Source: UBA10649 sp965278965 (GTDB taxonomy: Bacteria; Actinomycetota; Actinomycetes; S36-B12). From it: 64,000 nt of DNA. Below the pieces are notes generated by a model. That model saw only the letters and a list, made by a program, of their open reading frames with translations, ran no database searches and was not told the origin of the DNA. Position numbers and translations under genes: made by a program. Positions within the stretch are counted from its first letter, which is position 1. Every line of letters starts with the position of its first letter. The stretch is taken from assembly GCA_965278965.1 (NCBI GenBank), contig OZ257127.1, positions 2,604,001 to 2,668,000 on the forward strand. The letters are read 5' to 3'. This document shows positions 8,131 to 15,471 of the stretch, piece by piece.

Positions 8131-9752
8131 CCGGCGGCCGCGGCGAGGCCGGCGAGCCGCCCGAAGACGAGGATCGGCCCGAGCGTGCCACCGGCACCGC
8201 CGTAGGCCATGGCCGTCGGCGCAGCCGCGACATTGCCAGCGGCGTACAGGCCCGGGATCGGTCGCGAGCGGGTGTCGAGCACGCGCCCGCGGGCGTCGGT
8301 GCGCGGACCGCCGCTCGTCCCGAGGGTTCCTGACTCGACCGGCACCGCGTAGAACGGCGGGGCGTCGATGCGCCCGAGCGTCGACGCCTTCGTGAACCGG
8401 AAGTCTCCGTCCCCGCTCCACCGGTCGTACGCGCTGTCGCCCCGGTGGAAGTCCTGGTCCGAGCCGTCGTGGACCATCGTGTTCCACCGCTCGACGGTCG
8501 CCACCAGGCCGGCGGGGTCGATCCCCACCAGGTCGGCGAGCTCGTCGAGGCTGCCGGCGCGCGGGATCCAGTCCGCGACCGGCTCCCCGGCGGGCGTGCC
8601 GAACGAGCCGTAGCGGTCGGCGTACGCCTGGTCGAACACCAGCCACGCCGGTAGGTTCGTGAAGCCGAACGTGACGGGGTCGAGCTGGTGGAAGGCGCCG
8701 CCGAGGGCGTTGTAGTTGGTCGCCTCGTTGGTGAACCGTCGGCCTCGCGCGTTGACCATGATGCCGCCGGGCAGCGTCCGCTCGCGGTTGACCAGGGTCG
8801 CGCGCGGCTCGCCGAACGCGATGTCGCCGGGCACCCGCACGACCGGGACCCACCATGCCTGGCCGATGTTCGCGAGCCGGCTACCGACCCGCATGGCCAT
8901 GAGCAGGCCGTCGCCGGTGTTCGTCGGCACCCCCGCTGGGGCGGTCATCGGGCCGCGCAGCAGCTCCGCGACCAGGTCGGCGCTCCACTCGAACCCGCCC
9001 GTTGCCAGGACGACGCCGCGGCGCGCCCGGACCTCCACGTCGTCGCCGCCCACCGTCAGGCGGACGCCGGCGACGCGCCCGTCCTCGAGGAGGAGGAGGT
9101 CGGTGGCACGGGCGCCGAGCACTGGTTCGACCCCGCGTTCGAGGAGCGCGGCGAGGAGCGGGCCGACGAGGGCGTTGCCGCACCCGCGCAGGTCCTCGGC
9201 GACGCGGCGTCTGAGCTCCTCGTCGTCGAGGTAGCCGGTGCCACCGCCGAGCGTCGTGTCGGTGATCGTGAGGTGCACGCTGCGCCGCGACCGGGCTACG
9301 CGGTCCGCCCACGTCCCGAGGGAGCGGTACGAGAACAGCCCCGGGTCGAGCGACCGTCCGCCGTCGGGCCGGCCGCCCGGGTTCTCGGGGTGGTAGTCGG
9401 GGTACTGCGGGACCACCGTGAAGCGCAGCGGGGTCGTGTCCTCCAGCCAGGCGATCGTCTGGCGCCCGTTGTCGACGAAGGTCTCGGCGAGCTCGGCGTC
9501 CATCCGGTCGAGGGACAGCGAGGCGAGGTAGGCGAGGGCGTCCTCCCGGGAGTCCGGCACGCCGGCTGCGTCCTGGTGGTGGTTCAGCGGGACCCAGCAG
9601 ACGCCGCCTGAAATGGCCGTCGAGCCGCCGAGGACGTCGGCCTTCTCGAACAGGGCAACCTGCGCGCCGGCGTCCGTGGCGGCGAGAGCCGCGGTCAGCC
9701 CGGCCGCGCCCGAGCCGAGAACAACGACATCGACCTCAGAACTGGACGTCAT
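8124..9752 (-). CDS. KstD-like FAD-dependent dehydrogenase
   Basis: 542 residues, close to the 510-565 usual for 3-ketosteroid-delta1-dehydrogenases. FAD motif Gly-Ser-Gly-Ala-Ala-Gly near residue 13, Gly-Gly-Ser-Thr-Ala-Ile-Ser-Gly-Gly near 42, Ala-Thr-Gly-Gly-Phe-Glu-Trp in the middle, and a C-terminal Tyr-Gly-Gly-Ala-Gly-Gly-Thr-Leu-Gly-Pro that resembles the Tyr-Pro-Gly-x-Gly active-site loop of KstD. It is paralogous to 12317-13963. KstD-type enzymes remove hydrogens next to a ring carbonyl; whether the substrate here is a steroid is not shown. Transcribed divergently from the crotonase at 9807. Confidence 0.85.
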   Translation of the reverse strand: MTSSSEVDVVVLGSGAAGLTAALAATDAGAQVALFEKADVLGGSTAISGGVCWVPLNHHQDAAGVPDSREDALAYLASLSLDRMDAELAETFVDNGRQTIAWLEDTTPLRFTVVPQYPDYHPENPGGRPDGGRSLDPGLFSYRSLGTWADRVARSRRSVHLTITDTTLGGGTGYLDDEELRRRVAEDLRGCGNALVGPLLAALLERGVEPVLGARATDLLLLEDGRVAGVRLTVGGDDVEVRARRGVVLATGGFEWSADLVAELLRGPMTAPAGVPTNTGDGLLMAMRVGSRLANIGQAWWVPVVRVPGDIAFGEPRATLVNRERTLPGGIMVNARGRRFTNEATNYNALGGAFHQLDPVTFGFTNLPAWLVFDQAYADRYGSFGTPAGEPVADWIPRAGSLDELADLVGIDPAGLVATVERWNTMVHDGSDQDFHRGDSAYDRWSGDGDFRFTKASTLGRIDAPPFYAVPVESGTLGTSGGPRTDARGRVLDTRSRPIPGLYAAGNVAAAPTAMAYGGAGGTLGPILVFGRLAGLAAAAGS

Positions 9753-9806
9753 GTAAAGAATCTATCGATACGCTGACGGTCTGTCCGCTGCTATGAGGAG
9801 GCAGTC
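9753..9806. promoter_or_regulatory. Short divergent promoter region
   Basis: 54 bases between the divergent KstD-like and crotonase genes. AT-rich around 9753-9772 with a TATCGATA palindrome at 9763-9770, and a GAGGAG ribosome site before the GTG at 9807. The two promoters must be very close or overlapping, so the genes are likely co-regulated. Confidence 0.45.
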
Positions 9807-10574
9807 GTGAGCGTCGAAGGACTGCGCGTCGAGCGCGACGGTGGGGCGCTGACGCTGACATTCGACCGTCCGGAGCGACTCAACGCGTTGACCGCCGAGC
9901 TCATCCACGCGACGGCCGACGCTGTGGATGCCGCGGCGAGCGACGGCACCCGGGTGATCGTGCTGACCGGGGCCGGGAGGGCCTTCTCGTCGGGGGCCGA
10001 CGTCGGCGCCGACGGCCGCCCACCGGGCCTGGACACCCTCGATGCCGCCAACCGCCTCGTGCTGTCGATGACGACCTCTCCCGTCGTCGTCGTGGCTGCC
10101 GTGAACGGCGTCGCCGCCGGGGTCGGCTGCTCGTTCGCCCTCGCCGCCGACCTCGTCGTCGCGCGGGAGTCCGCCTCATTCCTCCTTGCGTTCGCCCGGA
10201 TCGGCCTCATGCCCGACGGCGGCGCGTCCCTGCTCGTGACGGCCGCGGTCGGCCGGGCGCGGGCCGCCCGGATGGCCCTGCTCGCCGAGGCCATCCCGGC
10301 ACCCCAGGCGGTCGCGTGGGGCCTCATCGGGGAGGTGGCGGCGGACGACGCGTTCGACGCACGGGTGGCCGCGCTCACGGCGAAACTGGTGGCGGGACCG
10401 CCGCTCGCGTACGCCGGCACGAAGCGCGTCATCAACGCCGCCTCGCTCGCCCTCCTGCAGGCGATTCTCGCCGAGGAGCGCGACGGGCAGGGCCCGCTGC
10501 TGGCGTCGGCGGACTTCGCCGAGGGGATGGCCGCCTTCCAAGCGAAGCGGCCACCGGTCTTCACCGGATCCTGA
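9807..10574 (+). CDS. Enoyl-CoA hydratase/isomerase (crotonase) family protein
   Basis: 255 residues, GTG behind GAGGAG. Crotonase fold with oxyanion-hole segments Ser-Ser-Gly-Ala-Asp (61-65) and Ala-Ala-Gly-Val-Gly (103-107). The first hydratase glutamate position is not acidic (Gly-Cys-Ser-Phe, 107-110), while D137 in Ile-Gly-Leu-Met-Pro-Asp-Gly-Gly aligns with the catalytic Asp of PaaG-type isomerases. It is therefore more likely an enoyl-CoA isomerase than a classical hydratase. It stands alone between the KstD-like gene and the SDR at 10691. Confidence 0.85.
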   Translation: MSVEGLRVERDGGALTLTFDRPERLNALTAELIHATADAVDAAASDGTRVIVLTGAGRAFSSGADVGADGRPPGLDTLDAANRLVLSMTTSPVVVVAAVNGVAAGVGCSFALAADLVVARESASFLLAFARIGLMPDGGASLLVTAAVGRARAARMALLAEAIPAPQAVAWGLIGEVAADDAFDARVAALTAKLVAGPPLAYAGTKRVINAASLALLQAILAEERDGQGPLLASADFAEGMAAFQAKRPPVFTGS

Positions 10575-10690
10575 CATCGGGGATTGTTGATTTCGACTGC
10601 AGAAAGTCGGATGTCCTAATAGTCTCGACGTACTTTGTCAGCCATGGCGCCCTCGGGCCGATGGCGCACTCGTCGTGAAGGAGTCGTTTG
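10575..10690. promoter_or_regulatory. Promoter region of SDR 10691
   Basis: 116 bases, AT-rich between about 10575 and 10640 (TGTTGATTTC, then TCCTAATAGTC), ending in AAGGAG just before the SDR start. The composition drop suggests a promoter for the SDR-SDR-FAD group at 10691-13963. No clear hexamer pair is evident. Confidence 0.4.
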
Positions 10691-11470
10691 ATGGGCAAGC
10701 TTGACGGTCAGGTCGCGGTGATCACCGCAGGAACCCGCAGCATCGGCCGCGGCATCGCCGAGGCTTACCTCGCCGAGGGCGCGAAGGTCGTCGTGAGCGG
10801 ACGCAGCGCCGAGAAGGGCGCCATAGCGGTCGCCGAGATGGGCGGCGAGAACGTCCACTTCATCGCGTGCGACGCGACGAAGCAGTCCGACGTCGAGGCG
10901 CTGATCGACGGAACAGTGGAGCACTTCGGTCGGGTCGATATCGCGGTCTTCAACGCCGGCGGTGTCGCGAACACCTCGATGCTCGCGGACTTCACGGACG
11001 AGGAGTGGCAGTACGAGCTGAACTTCAACCTCAACCAGTGCTTTTGGGGTACCCGGCGGTCGCTGAAGCACATGCTCCCCCAGCAGCACGGCCGCATCAT
11101 CTTGATGTCGTCCATGTACGGCAAGTACGCCGTGCCCGGCATCGCCGGCTACGTCACGAACAAGCACGCGATCATCGGCCTGGCGAAGGCGGCCGCCCAC
11201 GAGGTCGGCACCCAGGGCGTGACCGTCAACGCGATCTGCCCGGGCTTCGTCGCGACGGACATGTTCTACGAGACCGGCCCGGCCACCGTCGAGGCGATGG
11301 GCCTCGGCAGCCTGGACGACCTCGCCGCGATCATGTACACCCCGACCGCGATCAAGCGGTCGAACACGGTCGAGGAGGTCGCCGCCCTGGCGCTCCTGCT
11401 CGCCTCCGCGGAAGGCGCCGGCTTCACCGGCGGCTCGTTCAACGTCGACGGCGGCGCGGCCCCGTACTAG
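10691..11470 (+). CDS. Short-chain dehydrogenase/reductase
   Basis: 259 residues from the ATG with AAGGAG upstream; a TTG one codon earlier is possible. NAD(P) motif at 12-19, catalytic Tyr154-x3-Lys158. It closely resembles the SDR at 7293 through the Lys-Leu-Asp-Gly-x-Val-Ala-Val-Ile-Thr-Ala-Gly start, the Phe-Trp-Gly-Thr-Arg-Arg helix and the Gly-Gly-x-x-Pro-Tyr end. It leads a group with another SDR and a KstD-like enzyme, which suggests sequential alcohol oxidation and ring desaturation. Confidence 0.92.
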   Translation: MGKLDGQVAVITAGTRSIGRGIAEAYLAEGAKVVVSGRSAEKGAIAVAEMGGENVHFIACDATKQSDVEALIDGTVEHFGRVDIAVFNAGGVANTSMLADFTDEEWQYELNFNLNQCFWGTRRSLKHMLPQQHGRIILMSSMYGKYAVPGIAGYVTNKHAIIGLAKAAAHEVGTQGVTVNAICPGFVATDMFYETGPATVEAMGLGSLDDLAAIMYTPTAIKRSNTVEEVAALALLLASAEGAGFTGGSFNVDGGAAPY

Positions 11471-11505
11471 GCCGGCCACCCCTTAGCGCTACGAAGGAGT
11501 TCTGC

Positions 11506-12288
11506 GTGTCCTACCTCGGTGATCTGGACCAGTGGTTCGAGGGCCGCGTTGCGCTCGTCACCGGCGGGTCCGGCGGGATGGGACGCGCCATCTCCCTCGC
11601 TTTCGCCGCCGCCGGCGCCCGTGTCGTCGTCAGTGACGTCGCGGACGCCGGCGGGGCGGAGACGGTCGCGCTCGTGCGTGAGGCTGGGGGCGAGGCCACC
11701 TTCGTCCACGCGGACGTCTCGCGGGATGCCGAGGTCGCGGCCATGGTCGCGACCGCCGTCGAGGGCTACGGGGGCCTCGACTTCGCGGTGAACGCCGCGG
11801 CCGTCGAGTTCGAGGTCGACTTCCTCGCCGACCTGTCCGAGGACGACTGGGACACGATGATGGCGGTCAACCTCAAGTCGGTCTTCTTGTGCATGAAGCA
11901 CGAGATCAACGCGATGCTCCCGCGGGGCGGCGGGGCGATCGTCAATATCGCATCGACCAGCTCGTACCGCCCGCAGCCGCACCAGTCGGCCTACACGGCG
12001 AGCAAGTTCGGGGTCCTCGGCCTCACGAAGTCGGCGGCCATCGACTATGCGCCCCAAGGGATCCGCATCAACGCCATCTGCCCGGGCGCGATCGACACCC
12101 CGATGCTGCGCACGGCGATGGCCAAGCGCGGCCGCGACCCGCAGGAGGCCGCCGGACGGCTCTCCCTGATCGGCCGCTTCGGGACGGTCGATGAGATCGC
12201 CGCCGCAGCGCTGTGGCTGTGCTCCGGCGCCGCGAGCTACACCGTCGGTCACGCACTCGCCGTGGACGCCGGCTACCTCGCGCGCTGA
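11506..12288 (+). CDS. Short-chain dehydrogenase/reductase
   Basis: 260 residues, GTG start behind GAAGGAG. Cofactor motif Thr-Gly-Gly-Ser-Gly-Gly-Met-Gly (19-26), the unusual Asn-Ala-Ala-Ala in place of Asn-Ala-Gly (96-99), catalytic Tyr163-x3-Lys167. Asp44 after the second strand suggests NAD preference. It lies 35 bases after one SDR and 28 before the KstD-like gene, so the three are probably one transcript. Confidence 0.92.
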   Translation: MSYLGDLDQWFEGRVALVTGGSGGMGRAISLAFAAAGARVVVSDVADAGGAETVALVREAGGEATFVHADVSRDAEVAAMVATAVEGYGGLDFAVNAAAVEFEVDFLADLSEDDWDTMMAVNLKSVFLCMKHEINAMLPRGGGAIVNIASTSSYRPQPHQSAYTASKFGVLGLTKSAAIDYAPQGIRINAICPGAIDTPMLRTAMAKRGRDPQEAAGRLSLIGRFGTVDEIAAAALWLCSGAASYTVGHALAVDAGYLAR

Positions 12289-12316
12289 CCTCACCCGCAC
12301 ACAGCAGGAGCCCACC

Positions 12317-13963
12317 GTGGCCGGTTCGGACTACGACTACGACGTCATCGTCCTCGGCACCGGCGCGGCTGGGCTCGTCGCTGCGATCCGGGCGGCCTCC
12401 GCCGGGGCCCGGGTGGCCGTCTTCGAGAAGGCCGACCAGGTCGGTGGGACAACGGCCTGGTCGGGCGGGATGTTCTGGGTGCCGATGAACGCCAAGGCAG
12501 TGGCGGCCGGCGTCGAGGACGACCGCGAGCAGGTCCTCACCTACCTGCGGAGCCTGTCGCACGGGATGCTCATCGACGAGACCCTGGAGTCGTTGGTCGA
12601 CAACGGCCCGCGCATGCTGGAGTGGCTCGAGGCGAACACAGCCTTCCGGTACCAGCCGGTCCTGGGCTTCCCCGACTACCACCCGGAGCATCCGGGGGGC
12701 CTGCCCGGCGGCGGCCGCGCGTGCGAGTGCCCGATGTTCGCGTACGACGATCTCGGCGAGTGGGCCGCGCGCGTGACGCGCGGCTACCAGATCAACGGCA
12801 CGTACATGATGAGCGAGTCGTCGATGGCTCGGGACCGCCCGGACGGCGGCGTGAGCGTCGAGGAGTTCGCCCGGCGCGCTGTGCGCGACGAGCGCGGGGC
12901 GGGCCAGGCGCTCGCCGGCTTCCTCCTGCGATCACTGCTCGACCTCGGTGTCGAGCCCGTCACCGGTGCGCGCGCGACCCGGCTGCTGGCCGATGTCCAC
13001 GGCGTCAGCGGCGTGCTCGTCGAACGCGTCGACGGCAGCACCGTCGAGGTGACCGCGTCCGGTGGCGTCGTCCTGGCGACCGGCGGCTTCGAGTGGGACG
13101 AGGACCTCAAGCGGGCGTTCATCCGAGGTCCACTGACGCGCACGGCCGCGGTGCCGACGAACACCGGCGACGGCCTGGTCATGGCGATGCGCGAGGGGGC
13201 CGCGCTCGGGAACATGCGTGAGGCCTGGTGGGTGCCGACCATCGACGTCGAGGTCGAGGGCTGGGGCACGGTGACGTGGCAGGTCAACGGCGAGCGCGCG
13301 CGCCCGCACTGCATCATGGTCAACCGGCGTGGTCGGCGGTTCACGGACGAGGCCGCCAACTACAACGCATTCGGCAGCGCGTTCCACGTGGTCGACGTGG
13401 CCTCGTTCGAGTACGTCAACCACCCCGCGTGGATGGTCTTCGACGCGCACTACGTGACCGCGTACGGGATCGCCGGGCACAAGGACCCCACGGTGGTGCC
13501 CGCATGGCTGGAGTCGGCGCCGACCCTGGAGGAGCTCGCCACCCGCATCGACGTGCCGGCGGACGAGCTCGTCGCAACCGTCGACCGGTGGAACGCGAAC
13601 GTCGCCGCGGGGCATGACCCCGACTTCTCCCGTGGGGTCAGCACCCACGACCGGTTCTGGGGGGATGCCCGGTTCGGCATGACGGCGCAGACGACGCTCG
13701 GTCCGCTCGACACCGCGCCCTACTTCGCCGTGCGGGTGAACAGCGGCTGCCTGGGCACCAAGGGCGGTCCGCGGACCGACGGCACCGGGCGCGTGCTCGA
13801 TGTGGACGGCGACGTCATCGACGGGCTCTACGCGGCCGGCAACGTCATGGCCTCGCCGATGGGCATGACCTACGGCGGGCACGGGGGAACGCTGGGGCCG
13901 GCGATGACCTACGGGTGGCTCGCCGGCGCGGACGCGGCCGCCCGGGCCGGCCGCCGCCGCTAG
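12317..13963 (+). CDS. KstD-like FAD-dependent dehydrogenase
   Basis: 548 residues from a GTG with AGGAG upstream. FAD motif Gly-Thr-Gly-Ala-Ala-Gly near the N terminus, Gly-Gly-Thr-Thr-Ala-Trp-Ser-Gly-Gly, a central Ala-Thr-Gly-Gly-Phe-Glu-Trp and a C-terminal Thr-Tyr-Gly-Gly-His-Gly-Gly-Thr-Leu-Gly-Pro loop. It aligns throughout with 8124-9752 (shared Asp-Tyr-His-Pro-Glu and Asn-Thr-Gly-Asp-Gly-Leu segments), including the conserved Tyr of the KstD active-site loop. The pair may act on successive intermediates or opposite bonds of one ring. Confidence 0.86.
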   Translation: MAGSDYDYDVIVLGTGAAGLVAAIRAASAGARVAVFEKADQVGGTTAWSGGMFWVPMNAKAVAAGVEDDREQVLTYLRSLSHGMLIDETLESLVDNGPRMLEWLEANTAFRYQPVLGFPDYHPEHPGGLPGGGRACECPMFAYDDLGEWAARVTRGYQINGTYMMSESSMARDRPDGGVSVEEFARRAVRDERGAGQALAGFLLRSLLDLGVEPVTGARATRLLADVHGVSGVLVERVDGSTVEVTASGGVVLATGGFEWDEDLKRAFIRGPLTRTAAVPTNTGDGLVMAMREGAALGNMREAWWVPTIDVEVEGWGTVTWQVNGERARPHCIMVNRRGRRFTDEAANYNAFGSAFHVVDVASFEYVNHPAWMVFDAHYVTAYGIAGHKDPTVVPAWLESAPTLEELATRIDVPADELVATVDRWNANVAAGHDPDFSRGVSTHDRFWGDARFGMTAQTTLGPLDTAPYFAVRVNSGCLGTKGGPRTDGTGRVLDVDGDVIDGLYAAGNVMASPMGMTYGGHGGTLGPAMTYGWLAGADAAARAGRRR

Positions 13964-14005
13964 CAGGAACGCACCGCGGGGCCGAGCACCGGTGAGTGGC
14001 GGGGG

Positions 14006-14854
14006 TCAGTCCGAGTAGTCGTAGAAGCCGCGGCCGGACTTTCGCCCGAGCAGGCCCGCCTCGACGTGCCGGCGCAGCAGCGGCGGTGCCGCCATCGCCG
14101 GGTCGAGGTACTCCGCGTACAGGCTCTCCGCGACGAGGAGCATCGTGTCCAGGCCGATCATGTCGCACAGCCGCAGCGGACCCATCGGCATGCCGCAGCC
14201 GGCGACGAGGCCCTCGTCGATGTCCTCCTTGGTCGCCACACCGTTCTGCAGTGCCCGGATCGCCGACAGCAGGTACGGCACGAGGATCGCGTTGACCACG
14301 AAGCCGCCGCGGTCCGCGGCGCGGATGACCTTCTTGCCCAGCACGTCCGCGCAGAACTCGTGCGCGGCATCCGCGAGGGCCGGGTCGGTCTGGATCGCCG
14401 CGACGACCTCGACGAGCGGCATGACCGGCACCGGGTTGAAGAAGTGCAGGCCCAGCACCCGGCTTGGGAGCTTGCTCGCGGCGGCGATCTGCGCGACCGG
14501 GATGGAGGACGTGTTCGTCGCGATGATGCAGTCGATATCGAGGACCTCGTCGAGCGAGCCGACGAGGTGGACCTTGTCCTCCACCGTCTCTCGGATCGCC
14601 TCGATCACGATCTCGCGGTCCGCCAGCGCGGCGAGGTCGGTCGTGTAGCGGATCCGGCCGAGGACCGTTTGCGGGTCCTCGGCGAGCTTGCCGGTCGCCG
14701 ACGCCTTCTGGAGCGAGGCGGCAATCCGGGCGCTTGCCCGGTCCAACGCGTTCGGGAAGGCATCGACGACGACGACGTCGCAGCCACCCCGCGCTCCGAC
14801 CTCCGCGATCCCGGCCCCCATGACTCCGCAGCCGACGACTCCGAGCCGATTCAT
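14006..14854 (-). CDS. 3-hydroxyacyl-CoA (3-hydroxybutyryl-CoA) dehydrogenase
   Basis: 282 residues, the usual length for Hbd-type enzymes, using the ATG that begins Met-Asn-Arg-Leu-Gly; a start 13 codons upstream is less likely. NAD motif Gly-Cys-Gly-Val-Met-Gly-Ala-Gly at 7-14, the Ile-Glu-Ala-Ile segment, and the catalytic His in His-Phe-Phe-Asn-Pro-Val. It oxidises 3-hydroxyacyl-CoA to 3-ketoacyl-CoA. It is the last gene of a minus-strand operon behind IcmF and MarR, consistent with handling CoA esters from branched-chain acids. Confidence 0.93.
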   Translation of the reverse strand: MNRLGVVGCGVMGAGIAEVGARGGCDVVVVDAFPNALDRASARIAASLQKASATGKLAEDPQTVLGRIRYTTDLAALADREIVIEAIRETVEDKVHLVGSLDEVLDIDCIIATNTSSIPVAQIAAASKLPSRVLGLHFFNPVPVMPLVEVVAAIQTDPALADAAHEFCADVLGKKVIRAADRGGFVVNAILVPYLLSAIRALQNGVATKEDIDEGLVAGCGMPMGPLRLCDMIGLDTMLLVAESLYAEYLDPAMAAPPLLRRHVEAGLLGRKSGRGFYDYSD

Positions 14855-14933
14855 GCGTTCGTGTCCCTCTTCTTGGTTGTGGTGGGCGTGCACCGCATCG
14901 TGGTGACCAGCGGGCGCCCCGACGGCGCTCCCG

Positions 14934-15440
14934 TCAGAAGTCGCCGGCGTTCGCCCGCAGCGACCGCAGGACCGAGCGCAGCTGCGCGGTCTGGTGCTCG
15001 GTGATGCCGAGCTGCTCGAAGACCTGGCCGTTCAGCGCGGCGGTGGCCTGGAGCGCACGGACGCGACCGGCCTCCGTGATCGACGCCAGGACGGCGCGAC
15101 GATCCGTGGGGTGCGGCAGCCGCTCGACGAAGCCCTGTCCCTCGAGCCGGTCGACCGCGCTCGTGACGCTCGTCGGGTGCACCTGCAGCAGGGCGCCCAT
15201 CCGGGTCATGGGAAGCGCGCCCTTCCGGGTGAACGACAGCAGGGTGAGGATCTCGTAGCGGGCGAACGTCAGGTCCAAAGGTCGAAGGACCGTGTCGATC
15301 CGCTGCAGCACGATCTGCTGCGCCCGCACGATGGAGGTCACGGCCGCCATCCCGTCGGCCGCCTCGCTCCAGCCGTGAGCGACCCACTGGCGCCGGGCCT
15401 CCTCGATGGGATCGCTCTCCAGCGTCCGCCCGATCGTCAC
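14934..15440 (-). CDS. MarR-family transcription regulator
   Basis: 168 residues, GTG start with GGGAGG upstream. Winged-helix core: Arg-Tyr-Glu-Ile-Leu-Thr-Leu-Leu-Ser, then a recognition helix (His-Pro-Thr-Ser-Val-Thr-Ser-Ala-Val-Asp-Arg-Leu) and wing with Asp-Arg-Arg. MarR proteins are usually ligand-released repressors, often sensing CoA thioesters or aromatics. It lies in the operon between IcmF and the hydroxyacyl-CoA dehydrogenase, and an inverted repeat upstream of IcmF (18772-18785) is a candidate operator. Confidence 0.92.
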   Translation of the reverse strand: MTIGRTLESDPIEEARRQWVAHGWSEAADGMAAVTSIVRAQQIVLQRIDTVLRPLDLTFARYEILTLLSFTRKGALPMTRMGALLQVHPTSVTSAVDRLEGQGFVERLPHPTDRRAVLASITEAGRVRALQATAALNGQVFEQLGITEHQTAQLRSVLRSLRANAGDF

Positions 15441-15471
15441 GACGTCCTCCCATGGCAGCGTGCAATGCCTG

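Noticed and set aside
7293..13963. Steroid degradation cluster
   Set aside because: KstD-like and Ltp/FadE-like proteins suggest it, but no 3-ketosteroid hydroxylase KshA/B, HsaA-D or KstR-type operator (AAC-GTT palindrome) was seen. The substrate is left open.
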